DNA of 64,000 nucleotides from JBFMFR01 sp040752025. Lineage in GTDB: Bacteria > Chloroflexota > Anaerolineae > Anaerolineales > UBA4823. The translations under genes were made by a program, and so were the position numbers. A model generated the notes under the pieces. It ran no database searches. It worked only from the letters and a program-made list of their open reading frames with translations, and had not been told where the DNA came from. Each line of letters starts with the position of its first letter. The stretch's first letter is position 1. Location of the stretch: NCBI GenBank assembly GCA_040752025.1, contig JBFMFR010000037.1:1-64000 (forward strand), written 5' to 3'. Shown here piece after piece: positions 1 through 8,623 of this stretch.

Positions 1-353
1 AAGATCAATTGAACACCCATAATCCAGCTGCTCTGTATGAAGTCTTTGATCCCGCCGAAGCCAAACGCATCCTGGATCGCTTGGATTTCCATTTCACACC
101 TAAGCATGGCAGTTGGCTCAATATGGCCGAGATCGAATTCAGTGTTCTCAGCCGCCAATGTTTGGATGGTTACATCCCAAACATCGCAGACTTGGAACGC
201 GAGACTTTGGCTTGGGCAACAGAACGCAACAGTAGTGAGGCCACTGTCGAATGGCGCTTCACAACCGCTGATGCACGTATCAAGCTCAAGAAACTGTATC
301 CGATCATCCATCTCAATCAGAATGTTAAAGAATTACCACTTATCAAAGCATGA
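1..353 (+). CDS. IS630-family transposase, C-terminal part (cut by left edge)
   Basis: The frame is open from the first bases (codons from position 3) to a TGA at 351-353, so the visible 116 residues are the end of a longer protein. The stretch HFTPKHGSWLNMAEIE is typical of the last catalytic block of IS630/Tc1-type DDE transposases, where the final Glu of the triad lies; the basic tail ending in KLKKLYP is also usual for the family. The stop overlaps the ATG of the next gene (ATGA at 350-353), so no IS terminal inverted repeat can be seen where one would be expected. This suggests a worn or truncated insertion sequence rather than an intact element. The N-terminal two thirds lie outside the window, so activity cannot be judged. 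Confidence 0.85.
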   Translation, partial: DQLNTHNPAALYEVFDPAEAKRILDRLDFHFTPKHGSWLNMAEIEFSVLSRQCLDGYIPNIADLERETLAWATERNSSEATVEWRFTTADARIKLKKLYPIIHLNQNVKELPLIKA

Positions 354-1414
354 TTGACAGAGTACTAGTTGCAGCAATCATATTGGCTGCCCTTTACTTC
401 CTGTTTTGGCCAGCCTCCCCAAAGCCAGTTGGAACCTTTGTGTCCCCCTCAGCGCCAGCTTCGACAGGAGTTTACGAACCCAATCAGCTACTGCAAGGCA
501 CAGAACGCTTTGGTGATGGTAATTGTCTTGGCCCCGAAGACATTGCCATTGATTCTAAAGGGGAACTATATTCAGGTATGAGGGATGGGCGCATTATGCG
601 CCTCAAAATAGATAGCGGCAGTGCACAGCTATTTGTCGATACCGGCGGAAGCCCCTCGGGCATGGCCTTTGATGCCAATGGGAATCTGATCGTGGCAGAT
701 TCAGAGATAGGGCTACTTTCCATTGCACCCAATGCAGTTATTACCTTGCTAACCAATGAGGCAGGCGGCCAACCAATCAAATTAGCGAACGATCTCGACA
801 TCGCTGAAAACGGGATTATTTATTTCAGCGATTTTCGTTACTACTCGAACAGCATTTTGGACTTTATGGATGGCCGTCCGCTTGCCCGTTTGCTCTCGTA
901 TGACCCGCTCACCCAGACTACACAAGTGCTTATGGACGGGTTGTATGCGGCCAATGGCGTTACACTTGGGCCAGATGACGCCTACGTATTGGTCAATGAG
1001 ATGACAGCCTATCGAGTAACGCGCTATTGGCTAACGGGCGATAAAAAAGGCCAGACTGACATTTTCATTGAAAACTTGCCCGGTTCGCCTGACAATATCA
1101 CTTTTAATGGAGAGGACACTTACTGGCTGGCTCTGTATGCACCGCGCAGCGCTGCATTGGAATTCTTACAAGCCAGGCCGGTTATCAGGGGGATTCTAAA
1201 ACCATTACCCCTGGCATTGATCATGGTTGCCGAAAATGATCTTCGCAATTTTGGCTACGTATTAGGTCTAAACCTTGATGGGGAAGTTATATACAATTTG
1301 CAAGATCCATCGGGCAAATTCACCTCACACGTGACGAGTGCATATGAGTATGAGGAAATGTTGTACCTGGGTAATATTTCCGACAAAGCCATCTATCGTA
1401 TTTCAGTTCCGTAA
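350..1414 (+). CDS. Membrane-anchored SMP-30/strictosidine synthase-like beta-propeller protein
   Basis: 354 residues. An N-terminal hydrophobic segment (about residues 5-20) looks like a signal anchor, and the rest is predicted outside the membrane. The body resembles the strictosidine synthase-like / gluconolactonase superfamily: GPEDIAIDSKGELYSG near residue 62, then repeated blocks of the type ANDLDIAENGIIYFSD and SPDNITFNGEDTYWLAL. These are six-bladed propellers that often act as lactonases or arylesterases, but the substrate cannot be read from sequence. The start codon overlaps the stop of the transposase fragment, and no clear Shine-Dalgarno sequence of its own is visible; a downstream start is hard to accommodate without losing the anchor. 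It stands alone, followed by a convergent gene. Confidence 0.75.
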   Translation: MIDRVLVAAIILAALYFLFWPASPKPVGTFVSPSAPASTGVYEPNQLLQGTERFGDGNCLGPEDIAIDSKGELYSGMRDGRIMRLKIDSGSAQLFVDTGGSPSGMAFDANGNLIVADSEIGLLSIAPNAVITLLTNEAGGQPIKLANDLDIAENGIIYFSDFRYYSNSILDFMDGRPLARLLSYDPLTQTTQVLMDGLYAANGVTLGPDDAYVLVNEMTAYRVTRYWLTGDKKGQTDIFIENLPGSPDNITFNGEDTYWLALYAPRSAALEFLQARPVIRGILKPLPLALIMVAENDLRNFGYVLGLNLDGEVIYNLQDPSGKFTSHVTSAYEYEEMLYLGNISDKAIYRISVP

Positions 1415-1441
1415 AAACTATGTGGCGCCGGGTACACTGTT

Positions 1442-2275
1442 TTATTCGAAACGTGGTGGCCCTTGCAAGATGCGCTTGCGAGCAATCTCCAAACCAGATA
1501 GATTGCGCGGTTCATCCCACCTTGTCTCTATCCACCAGGTGGCGCCCGCGTCAGCCCATTGGCGAACAATCGAAACAGCCTGCTCCTGGTCATCGCCAGG
1601 AGTTTCGCCATCCATAATAATGTCGAAGGGTGTACACTCGGTTCGCTCCGCATCGATAAATGCTCGGATAGCCCGGATTTCGTTGATATTCGCAGGGCGA
1701 CTCTCGCCTTCAGCGATGCTCACCGTGGGCAACAATCCATCGTAGCGTAACGCTCGCCGCATGGATTTTTTGCGCGGCCAGGCTCCCACTACCCATATCG
1801 GAAGCCGCGGTTTTTGTACCGGCGAGGGCGGGGGAAAGTGATGAATCTCCTTCACAGTGTAGTGTTTCCCGTTGTAGTTGAACGGCTGCCCGCGCCACAA
1901 CCCGGTAAGGATTTCTAAGCCTTCATCCAACAGTTCCGCGCGCGTCTTGCGATCGGTCACTTCGCCAAATTCCTCAAAGCCAGTCGGCAGATGCCCCAGG
2001 CCTACCGAGAGGATCACGCGCCCATTCGAGAGATTATCAAGAGTAGCAGTCTCGCTGGCAAGTTTCCACGGCCGCATGCGCGACAACGGCGAGAGCAGCG
2101 TGCCGAGCCGGATGCGTTCCGTCCGCATGGCTGCGGCAGCCAGCGACACCCAGGCGTCGATGCCCCAAACTGGCTCCCAGACAAAAAAACCATCCCAGCC
2201 CGCCTGTTCGGCTTCACAGGCAAACTCGGCAGCGATGCGAGCATCGCCCCACGGCAAAACAAAACCATACTTCAT
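1442..2275 (-). CDS. LLM-class flavin-dependent oxidoreductase
   Basis: 277 residues starting MKYGFVLPWGD. I chose the ATG at 2275 because AAGGAG lies at the right distance upstream; a longer frame to 2335 has no such signal. The pattern is that of bacterial luciferase-like monooxygenases (F420 or FMN dependent): the N-terminal GFVLPWGDA strand, AEQAGWDGFFVWE, RIRLGTLLSPLSRMRPWKLA, the NGRVILSVGLG block near residue 100 and the TRAELLDEGLEIL helix. Such enzymes act in the cytoplasm on diverse substrates with a reduced flavin or F420. The partner and substrate are not indicated by neighbours: an APH-like kinase lies upstream on the same strand about 125 bases away. Confidence 0.85.
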   Translation of the reverse strand: MKYGFVLPWGDARIAAEFACEAEQAGWDGFFVWEPVWGIDAWVSLAAAAMRTERIRLGTLLSPLSRMRPWKLASETATLDNLSNGRVILSVGLGHLPTGFEEFGEVTDRKTRAELLDEGLEILTGLWRGQPFNYNGKHYTVKEIHHFPPPSPVQKPRLPIWVVGAWPRKKSMRRALRYDGLLPTVSIAEGESRPANINEIRAIRAFIDAERTECTPFDIIMDGETPGDDQEQAVSIVRQWADAGATWWIETRWDEPRNLSGLEIARKRILQGPPRFE

Positions 2276-2400
2276 GTTTTCGCTCCTTAATTCAGCCTGC
2301 AAACAGGCGGTGAGTTTCCAACCGAAAATCCACAAAGTGCAACTGCCCGATGCTGCGGATTTTCGGCACGGATACCGTTATCAAGAGCAGCCCGGGCATC

Positions 2401-3414
2401 TCAGTTCTCGGTCTTATCAGCCTGGTAAGTGATCTCGACCGTGCCGCCAGGCAGGAAATTCGACACCAGATAATGGAATGACTGCTCCCGGTCTGCGCCG
2501 CCCTCATCTGTCAACAACAACTGTTCACAGAAAACGGCGATGTCCTGGACGATGCGCTCGTAGCGATAGTAGGCCAACGCGGCCGGGTCGAACTGCACCG
2601 GGCCATAGCCCCGGTAGAACAGCGCTTCTTCTTCCTGCGGAGTGTGCCCGGAAAAACCCTGCCCGCCGCCGGGGTACATCAGGTCGCGCTCCTTGGGCGC
2701 CAGGATGGAGTTGTCCCAATCGACAATGTACAGCGCGCCGCGGCCATCGATCAGAATATTGCCAGCATGCAGGTCCGAATGGCACAGCACCAGTTCCTGG
2801 GGACGCGTTTGCAGCTCTCGCAGGCGCTGCCCGGCGCGCTCGACCAGGTCGAGGGTCTCGGCGCGTTTAGCCCGCAAAAAAGCTGCCAGTTTTACGGCAA
2901 CCGGATCGACAAAGGTTTCGGTTTCGACCAGCGCCAGGAACCTTTTTACCGCCTGGCGCCACTGCGGAGAATAGGTCTCGCGGGGGATGCGCTCGGCCAG
3001 CTCCATTGGCAACGCGGTGGTGTGGATGCTCTTCAGGGCAGCACCGAACTTGCGCCATTGGCGCTCTGACAAGGCAACCCCATAACCATCCTGACCCTGC
3101 ACAAACGGGTACAGGATCGTTTTGAAATCCCCCAGGCAGGCCCAAAGCCGGCCGGCGGCGGTCGCCAGGGGGGCGATGATGGCATGGATGCCCTGGTCGT
3201 TGAGGTATTTGGGCAGATCTACCGAGGTTTGATCGAAAGCGCCGGAGCGCAGCTTCAGGAAGTAAGGTGCGTTGTCCTGTGCAACAACCCGGTAAACCGC
3301 CGTATTCTGGTCGGCGCCGAGCGGCAAGAAGGCTACCTGAGCCTCAGGCAGCCGGTATTCATCCTGTAAACAGGCGGCAATTTTTTCTTCTTGAAGGTCC
3401 GGTTTTTCCAGCAT
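2401..3414 (-). CDS. Aminoglycoside phosphotransferase-fold (APH) kinase
   Basis: 337 residues with the bilobal protein-kinase-like fold of the APH family. The visible landmarks are a lysine in PYFLKLRSG (about residue 74, ATP binding), the Brenner motif HSDLHAGN near residue 216 with the catalytic Asp, and the metal-binding DWDNS motif near residue 234. The overall pattern is closest in style to the spectinomycin phosphotransferase APH(9)-like group, but that group includes many enzymes phosphorylating other small alcohols (homoserine, choline, sugars), so resistance should not be assumed. Minus-strand neighbours are a flavin oxidoreductase downstream and, 116 bases upstream, the pepA stop. 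Shine-Dalgarno is weak. Confidence 0.8.
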   Translation of the reverse strand: MLEKPDLQEEKIAACLQDEYRLPEAQVAFLPLGADQNTAVYRVVAQDNAPYFLKLRSGAFDQTSVDLPKYLNDQGIHAIIAPLATAAGRLWACLGDFKTILYPFVQGQDGYGVALSERQWRKFGAALKSIHTTALPMELAERIPRETYSPQWRQAVKRFLALVETETFVDPVAVKLAAFLRAKRAETLDLVERAGQRLRELQTRPQELVLCHSDLHAGNILIDGRGALYIVDWDNSILAPKERDLMYPGGGQGFSGHTPQEEEALFYRGYGPVQFDPAALAYYRYERIVQDIAVFCEQLLLTDEGGADREQSFHYLVSNFLPGGTVEITYQADKTEN

Positions 3415-3530
3415 AGCAAGGCCTGTTTGCGCGCGAACGCACCCTGCTGATCCAGCACCAACAGATCGCTACCCATGGAAAGAGAGTACGACGCCCAGTT
3501 TACGATCAGGTTCGCAGCCGGGCAGCCAGA

Positions 3531-5021
3531 TCACCAGTTGCGCAAGAACTCGACCAACAGACGTACACCGAAGCCGGTGGCACCCATGGGGATATAAGGG
3601 CCTTCATCTTTCTTGTCGTAAAGCGCCATACCGGCCATGTCGACGTGCGCCCAGGAGTAATAGGTGAACTCTTTCAGGAAAATCGCCGAGGTACCCACCC
3701 CTCCGAAACGCCCGCCGGTGTTGGTCATGTCGGCCACCACGGACTTGATCGGCTTTTTGTAATCGTCCCACAGCGGCAGCGGCCAGAGGCGCTCGTGGGA
3801 GGCGTAGCCGCTGGCGACCAGCTTGTCGCGCAGCCGATCGTCAGTACAGAACAGGCCGGCGGCAACTGCCTGCCCCAGGGCGATCACGCACGCCCCGGTC
3901 AGGGTCGCCAGATCGATTACGGCCTTGGGCTGGTAGCGCTCGGCGTACACCAGGGCGTCCGCCAGGATCATGCGCCCTTCGGCGTCTGTGCTGATGATCT
4001 CGATGGTCTTGCCATTGCTGGCAGTGATCACGTCCGCCGGGCGGTAGGCATACGCGTCGGGCATGTTCTCGGTGCAGGGCGTAATGCCGATGACGCGCAG
4101 GGGCAGGTCGAGCATCCCGACGACTTTCATGGCCCCCAGCACCGCCGCAGCGCCGGCCATGTCGGACTTCATCGCTTCCATCTTCTCGGAGGGCTTGATC
4201 GAAATTCCGCCTGTATCGAAGGTGATGCCTTTGCCCACCAATACAATCGTATCCAGGTCCTGGCGCTGCCCGTTGTGCTCCAGAACGATAAACTTAGGCT
4301 CTTCGCCAGCACCTTTGGCTACCGCCAGGAAAGCGCCCATCTTATGCTCCGCCGCCCACTGGCGGTCGCCGACGGTGATGCGCATGCCGTACGCCTCGGC
4401 AATTTCCTGGGCTGTTTCAGCCATTTTGGTGGGAGTAGCCATGTTGGGCGGCAGGCTGACCAGGTCGCGCGCCAGGTAAGCGCCAGACACGATCATCTCG
4501 CCAGTGCGCGCGCCGGCTTCTACCTGTGCAAACCGGTTCGCATCCGGTTCGACAACGGTTATGGACTGAACCTGGGGCAGCTTTTCGCCGCTCTTCAGGC
4601 CATCGAAGCGATACAGACCCAGGTACATGCCTTCGACCGTGGCCTGGGCGACGGCAGCGACTTCCAAGCCGGCCGCAGCGAGCACGCTAATCGCCACATC
4701 CCTGGCGGAGAGCTCGCGGGCGCGCTTGACGGCTTTGGCCGCTGCGATGCGCACACCTTCCAAATCGAGAGCCTCAGGTTTACCCAGGCCAACCACCAGG
4801 ACGCGTCGAGCCGGGATCAAACCGCGCGGATAGATCACGCCGACTTCACCAGCCTTGCCGCTCAGGTCGCCGTTGGCGATCAGTTCTTTGATGGCCCCAT
4901 TGAGCACCCGGTCGAGCGCGCCGGCAATCCCGTCTGGCTCGCTCGCGCCCTCGAACAGGTTAACGATCAAAGTATCGGCAGTACTTTCCTGGATGTTGCC
5001 CTGGATAACGTTTAACTTCAT
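3531..5021 (-). CDS. pepA: Leucyl aminopeptidase (M17 family)
   Basis: 496 residues, the usual length for cytosolic M17 aminopeptidases, which remove N-terminal residues from peptides as hexamers with two metal ions. The C-terminal catalytic domain is well conserved: VGKGITFDTGGISIKP (metal ligands and catalytic Lys), MKSDMAGAAAVLG, and STDAEGRMILADAL, which is the family signature with Ser for the commoner Asn at its first position. The N-terminal domain is more divergent, as usual. The ATG at 5021 is preceded by GGGAGATT. The gene follows tex on the same strand after about 110 bases; a short GC hairpin lies in that leader (see rejected items). Confidence 0.95.
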   Translation of the reverse strand: MKLNVIQGNIQESTADTLIVNLFEGASEPDGIAGALDRVLNGAIKELIANGDLSGKAGEVGVIYPRGLIPARRVLVVGLGKPEALDLEGVRIAAAKAVKRARELSARDVAISVLAAAGLEVAAVAQATVEGMYLGLYRFDGLKSGEKLPQVQSITVVEPDANRFAQVEAGARTGEMIVSGAYLARDLVSLPPNMATPTKMAETAQEIAEAYGMRITVGDRQWAAEHKMGAFLAVAKGAGEEPKFIVLEHNGQRQDLDTIVLVGKGITFDTGGISIKPSEKMEAMKSDMAGAAAVLGAMKVVGMLDLPLRVIGITPCTENMPDAYAYRPADVITASNGKTIEIISTDAEGRMILADALVYAERYQPKAVIDLATLTGACVIALGQAVAAGLFCTDDRLRDKLVASGYASHERLWPLPLWDDYKKPIKSVVADMTNTGGRFGGVGTSAIFLKEFTYYSWAHVDMAGMALYDKKDEGPYIPMGATGFGVRLLVEFLRNW

Positions 5022-5132
5022 GCGAAGAATCTCCCTTGTATTCGTAGTAAGCGCCTCACAGGCGCACCTTTGAAAGTGATTTAGATAAGTTTATCACGTT
5101 TCGATGGGTGCAAAAAGGTGAGTTTTGTCACT

Positions 5133-7268
5133 TCAGGGCTGGCCGGCCCACTTCAGGCTGATGCGCCCACGCTCTGGTTCGATTTTCAAGATCTCAACTT
5201 CAACGACGTAGCCGACCTGGAGCTGCAGCCCCTGCGGCATCTGGGTGCGGTGCAGCAGGCCATCTTGCTTGACGCCGATGTCGATAAATGCGCCGAAATC
5301 CACCACGTTGCGCACCGTGCCCTTCAACTTCATACCGACTGCCAGGTCTTCCATCTTCAGCACGTCCGAGCGCAGGATCGGCACGGGAGCATCCAGGCGC
5401 GGGTCACGGCCAGGGCGTACCAACTGCTCGAAGATATCAGCCAGCGTAAGCGCCCCAGCGCCCAACTCGCTCGCCAGTTGATCCAGCGGTTGCTTAGCGC
5501 GTAGATCGTCCAGGGCCGGTTTACGTTCGTCCGGCGAGGTGCGCAAGCCCAGCCCGGCGCGTTCCAGCAGCTTTTCAGCTACAGGGTAACTTTCCGGATG
5601 GATGGCGCTGGCGTCCAGGGGGTGATCCCCATCGCGGATGCGCAGGAAGCCGGCGGCCTGCTCGAAGGCCTTGGGACCCAACCCAGAGACCTGGCGCAAG
5701 GCCTGGCGCTCCCGGAAAGGCCCGTGCTCATCTCGGTGAGCGACCAGGCGCTCGGCCAGTTTGGCGCCGATGCCCGAAACGTGTTCCAGCAAAGCTGGCG
5801 AGGCCGTGTTGACGTCCACACCAACCTGGTTGACCACGCTCTCCACCACGCCCGTCAGGGCGCCAGCCAGTTGTTTCTGATCGACATCGTGCTGGTAGAG
5901 GCCCACGCCGATTGACTTCGGATCGATCTTGACCAGCTCTGCCAGCGGGTCTTGCACGCGGCGAGCGATCGAGACCGCCCCGCGCAGGCTGACGTCCAGT
6001 TCGGGCAGCTCGGCGCGCGCCAATGGGCTGGCGCTGTAAACGCTGGCCCCGGCCTCGCTAACGATCAAGTATTTCAGCGAGCCCAGCTCCCGGATGAGCT
6101 CGGCCGCCAACTGCTCGGTCTCGCGCGAAGCCGTACCGTTGCCAATCACTACCAGGCTGACTTTGTGCTTTTCGACCAGCGCCGCCAGCGTTTTGAGGGC
6201 CGCATCCCAATGTTTTTGGGGTTCGTGCGGGTAAATCGTTGCTGTATCCAGCAGCTTGCCGGTTGGCCCAACCACCGCCACCTTGCAGCCGGTGCGGAAA
6301 CCCGGGTCGAGGCCCAGCACCGTATGGCCGGCCAGCGGCGGCAGGCCCAACAGGGCGCGCAAATTTTCGGCGAAAATGGTGATGGCGTGGGTTTCGGCTT
6401 TCTTGGTCAGCTCACGGCGCACGTCGCGCTCGATGGCCGGCAGCAGCAGACGCTCGGCGGCGTCCAGGACGGCTTCCTGAAGCTGCCCGGCCAGCGGCGA
6501 GCGCGGATCGCTGCGAAAGGCCTCACCAATCGCCCCACGCCAATCACGCTCCGGTACACTGACGTGCACACGCAGCACTTTGTCAGCCTCGCCGCGGTTG
6601 ATCGCCAGCACCTGGTGCGGGCGCAGCCGGTCGATGCGGAACTCGGCCTGATAGTAAAGCTGGTAGACGCCGCGCTCGTCTTCAGCGGCTTCGATCTTCT
6701 CTACGTTCCAGAGACTCCATTGCAGGGCTTTCTGACGGGTAACCTGGCGCACCTGGGCGTGATCGCTGACCGTTTCTGCCACGATATCGCGCGCCCCGCT
6801 CCAGGCTTCTTCTATGGTAGGAACTTCTTCACTCAGAAAAGGTGCAGCGAGCTGCTCCAGGGTCTGGTGGGTACGCACCTGCTGGAGGATCAAGTCCGCC
6901 AGGGGCTGCAAGCCGCGCTGGCGGGCGATGCTGGCACGCGTGCGGCGCTTGGGCTTATACGGCTGGTACAGGTCTTCCAAAGCTGTCAGGGTTTCCGCGT
7001 CTACAATCTGCTGGCGCAGCTCCAGGGTCAGCTTGCCCTGTTCTTCGATCGATTTGAGGATGGTCTGCCGGCGCTCATCCAGGGAGCGCAGCTTGCCCAG
7101 CAGTTCGCTGATCTGGCGCAACTGTTCTTCATCCAGCCCGCCAGTGGCCTCCTTGCGATAGCGCGCGATGAAAGGCAAGGTGTTCTCGGCATCCATCAGT
7201 TCGATCGTGGCAGCGACTTGCCCAGCGCGAATATTCAGTTGTGCAGAAATCTGTTCGGGGTATCCCAT
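5133..7268 (-). CDS. tex: Tex-family RNA-binding transcription accessory protein
   Basis: 711 residues. Order of parts: N-terminal helical Tex domain with IARYRKEATGGLDEEQLRQI, a YqgF-like domain beginning at HTVLGLDPGFRTGCKVAVV (about residues 320-340), helix-hairpin-helix repeats around VNTASPALLEHVSGIGAKLAERLV (shown here in part) and a C-terminal S1 domain with VGMKLKGTVRNVVDFGAFIDIG (about residues 640-708). Tex is a broadly conserved nucleic-acid binding protein linked to transcription and RNA turnover. The start MGYPEQ is 15 bases from the stop of the nitroreductase gene upstream, so the two are probably cotranscribed. Confidence 0.95.
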   Translation of the reverse strand: MGYPEQISAQLNIRAGQVAATIELMDAENTLPFIARYRKEATGGLDEEQLRQISELLGKLRSLDERRQTILKSIEEQGKLTLELRQQIVDAETLTALEDLYQPYKPKRRTRASIARQRGLQPLADLILQQVRTHQTLEQLAAPFLSEEVPTIEEAWSGARDIVAETVSDHAQVRQVTRQKALQWSLWNVEKIEAAEDERGVYQLYYQAEFRIDRLRPHQVLAINRGEADKVLRVHVSVPERDWRGAIGEAFRSDPRSPLAGQLQEAVLDAAERLLLPAIERDVRRELTKKAETHAITIFAENLRALLGLPPLAGHTVLGLDPGFRTGCKVAVVGPTGKLLDTATIYPHEPQKHWDAALKTLAALVEKHKVSLVVIGNGTASRETEQLAAELIRELGSLKYLIVSEAGASVYSASPLARAELPELDVSLRGAVSIARRVQDPLAELVKIDPKSIGVGLYQHDVDQKQLAGALTGVVESVVNQVGVDVNTASPALLEHVSGIGAKLAERLVAHRDEHGPFRERQALRQVSGLGPKAFEQAAGFLRIRDGDHPLDASAIHPESYPVAEKLLERAGLGLRTSPDERKPALDDLRAKQPLDQLASELGAGALTLADIFEQLVRPGRDPRLDAPVPILRSDVLKMEDLAVGMKLKGTVRNVVDFGAFIDIGVKQDGLLHRTQMPQGLQLQVGYVVEVEILKIEPERGRISLKWAGQP

Positions 7269-7283
7269 GCTGCCCTGCCAGGC

Positions 7284-7796
7284 CTACCAACGCTCGTAGC
7301 GCACCAAATCTGACAGGGGCTTGCGCTCTTTCGCACCCAACTGGTCGCCCGGGTAACCCAGGGGGGTGAAGATCAGCGGCTCGACTTCGGGGGGCAGCTC
7401 AAGGATTTCACGCGCCGCCTTAGCGTTGAAAGCCGCAATCCAGCACGTGCCTAACCCCAGGTCAGCCGCCGCCAGGATCAGGTGATCCATAATAATGGCC
7501 ACATCCACGTCCAGGTAGCGACGGTGATCGTCGGAGCGCACCCAGCCCTGGGAGGGAACGCCCACTGCACACAAGATCAGGGGAGCCTGAACGAACCACT
7601 CCCGGTGATAGATGCGGCGCAGTTCGGCCTGTCGCCCGGCGGTATGGATGACGATCAGTTGGAACGGCTGGCGGTTGGCAGCCGTGGGAGCCAACCGAGC
7701 CGCCTCCAGGATCTGCTGCAGCTTATCCTCTTCTACCGGATCAGGCTTGTAGGCTCTGACGCTGTAACGCTTGGCAATCAATTCGCGAAATTCCAT
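7284..7796 (-). CDS. Nitroreductase-family FMN oxidoreductase
   Basis: 170 residues starting MEFRELIAKRYSVRAYKPDP. The ATG at 7796 was chosen over an in-frame ATG at 7826 because AAGGAGAA lies just upstream. Family features are the N-terminal RYSVRAYK (FMN phosphate contacts), LEAARLAPTAANRQPFQ near residue 35, the central DVDVAIIMDHLILAAADLGLGTCWI block and the LGYPGD loop near residue 150. Such small enzymes reduce quinones, nitro compounds or related substrates using NAD(P)H; the physiological substrate is not evident. It lies immediately upstream of tex on the same strand. Confidence 0.9.
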   Translation of the reverse strand: MEFRELIAKRYSVRAYKPDPVEEDKLQQILEAARLAPTAANRQPFQLIVIHTAGRQAELRRIYHREWFVQAPLILCAVGVPSQGWVRSDDHRRYLDVDVAIIMDHLILAAADLGLGTCWIAAFNAKAAREILELPPEVEPLIFTPLGYPGDQLGAKERKPLSDLVRYERW

Positions 7797-7877
7797 GTTG
7801 TTCTTCTCCTTGTTGAACTCCCCCAATCATATCACTTTGGCCAGACCTTCGCCAATAGAAACCGGTTCAAAAGAGAG

Positions 7878-7915
7878 GGAAACACGGAGAAAAACCCACT
7901 GAGTTCACTGAAAAA
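7878..7915. repeat. Short dispersed-type repeat relic (CACGGAG...CACTGAGTTCACTG)
   Basis: The stretch ACACGGAGAAAAACCCACTGAGTTCACTG (in part) resembles a degenerate sequence seen scattered between genes in many environmental bacterial genomes, from memory of its look. It runs into the 3' end of the next minus-strand gene and supplies that gene's last codons and stop (TTTTTTCAGTGA on the minus strand). Only one copy is visible in this window, so the repeat status rests on recognition and not on an internal match. Confidence 0.3.
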
Positions 7916-8612
7916 AAGACTCTGTCAGGCGCGTCCAATCCAACGCCAGGGAGCGGGCATGGGCGAAATAGCGGGCAAACTGCCGGGTGCGGTGGGATTT
8001 GCGAGCCTGCAGGTCGCGCCGTTGAGCAGATGGAGAAGGCCGCAAAGTAACCACTTTCATGCGCCGCAGCCGGCGCAGCGGTGTAAGCAGCGGCTCCAAT
8101 TCTTTACCAGCCTGGATGCCAATGACCGTCGCTGGGCGGAGCAACTCAACCTTGGCCAGCTTGAGCGCCAGACCGCCCTGCTGCGGGTCGATCAGGCCAG
8201 AAGTGTCGTAAACGATCACCTGAGCGCCATCCGACAAGGCAGCCTGCACCAGGCGCGCCCCGCCTACCACCGCCGGGAGCATGTGCCCGCTTGGAGAGAT
8301 CGAGCCGATAAAAACACGCCGGACGCTCTCAGCCAGGTTCGCGCGGATGTCGATCGGAGCTTCCTGTTGCGCGTCCAGGTCGAAGGCACAGGTCAGGGTT
8401 GTCGGCGGGCCCAGCCAGCTTTGCCCCGGGTCGCCATCCAAAAAGGCGATGCGCCGACCGCCTGCGCGCAGCGACCGGAACAGGTAGCGAGCGAACGTCG
8501 ATTTGCCCACGCCAACCCCGCCAACTACGAAAACTACTCCATGTAGGGCTTCGAGGTCCAGCTGCTTCCAGATTGGAGGGATGTCCAGGGTTGGCTCTGT
8601 GAGGATGTTCAC
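7905..8612 (-). CDS. Clp1/GRC3-type P-loop polynucleotide kinase-like protein
   Basis: 235 residues. Walker A is GGVGVGKSTFARYL near residue 33, followed by FLDGDPGQSWLGPPTTLT, the strand-loop typical of Clp1/Grc3 5'-hydroxyl polynucleotide kinases, then GSISPSGHMLPAVVGGARL and the Walker B-like strand QVIVYDTSGLI. These match the Clp1 P-loop family rather than MinD or MobB. In eukaryotes the family phosphorylates RNA 5' ends; the bacterial members are little studied. It is the last gene of a three-gene minus-strand unit with an unknown 147-residue protein (11 bases upstream) and a DUF309 protein. Its C-terminal end runs into a short repeat relic. Confidence 0.75.
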   Translation of the reverse strand: MNILTEPTLDIPPIWKQLDLEALHGVVFVVGGVGVGKSTFARYLFRSLRAGGRRIAFLDGDPGQSWLGPPTTLTCAFDLDAQQEAPIDIRANLAESVRRVFIGSISPSGHMLPAVVGGARLVQAALSDGAQVIVYDTSGLIDPQQGGLALKLAKVELLRPATVIGIQAGKELEPLLTPLRRLRRMKVVTLRPSPSAQRRDLQARKSHRTRQFARYFAHARSLALDWTRLTESFFQ

Positions 8613-8623
8613 GAGAAAATCCG

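Noticed and set aside
2401..3414. Antibiotic resistance call for the APH-like kinase
   Set aside because: The fold is shared by many small-molecule kinases and no resistance or mobile context is present.
3415..3530. Short plus/minus frames between the APH-like and pepA genes
   Set aside because: A 40-codon minus-strand frame starting MGSDLLVLDQQG overlaps the APH start in another frame and lacks conservation signs.
3645..5015. Long open frame (456 codons) on the plus strand
   Set aside because: It lies antisense to pepA, whose product is clearly conserved; the frame has a low-complexity, His/Arg/Gln-rich look typical of antisense reading of GC-rich genes.
5045..5070. GCGCC-TGTGA-GGCGC hairpin in the pepA leader
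   Set aside because: No T run follows on the minus strand and the stem is only five base pairs, so neither a terminator nor a riboswitch is supported.
5952..7313. Long open frame (453 codons) antisense to tex
   Set aside because: Same reasoning: tex is well conserved on the other strand and this frame has no recognisable motif.
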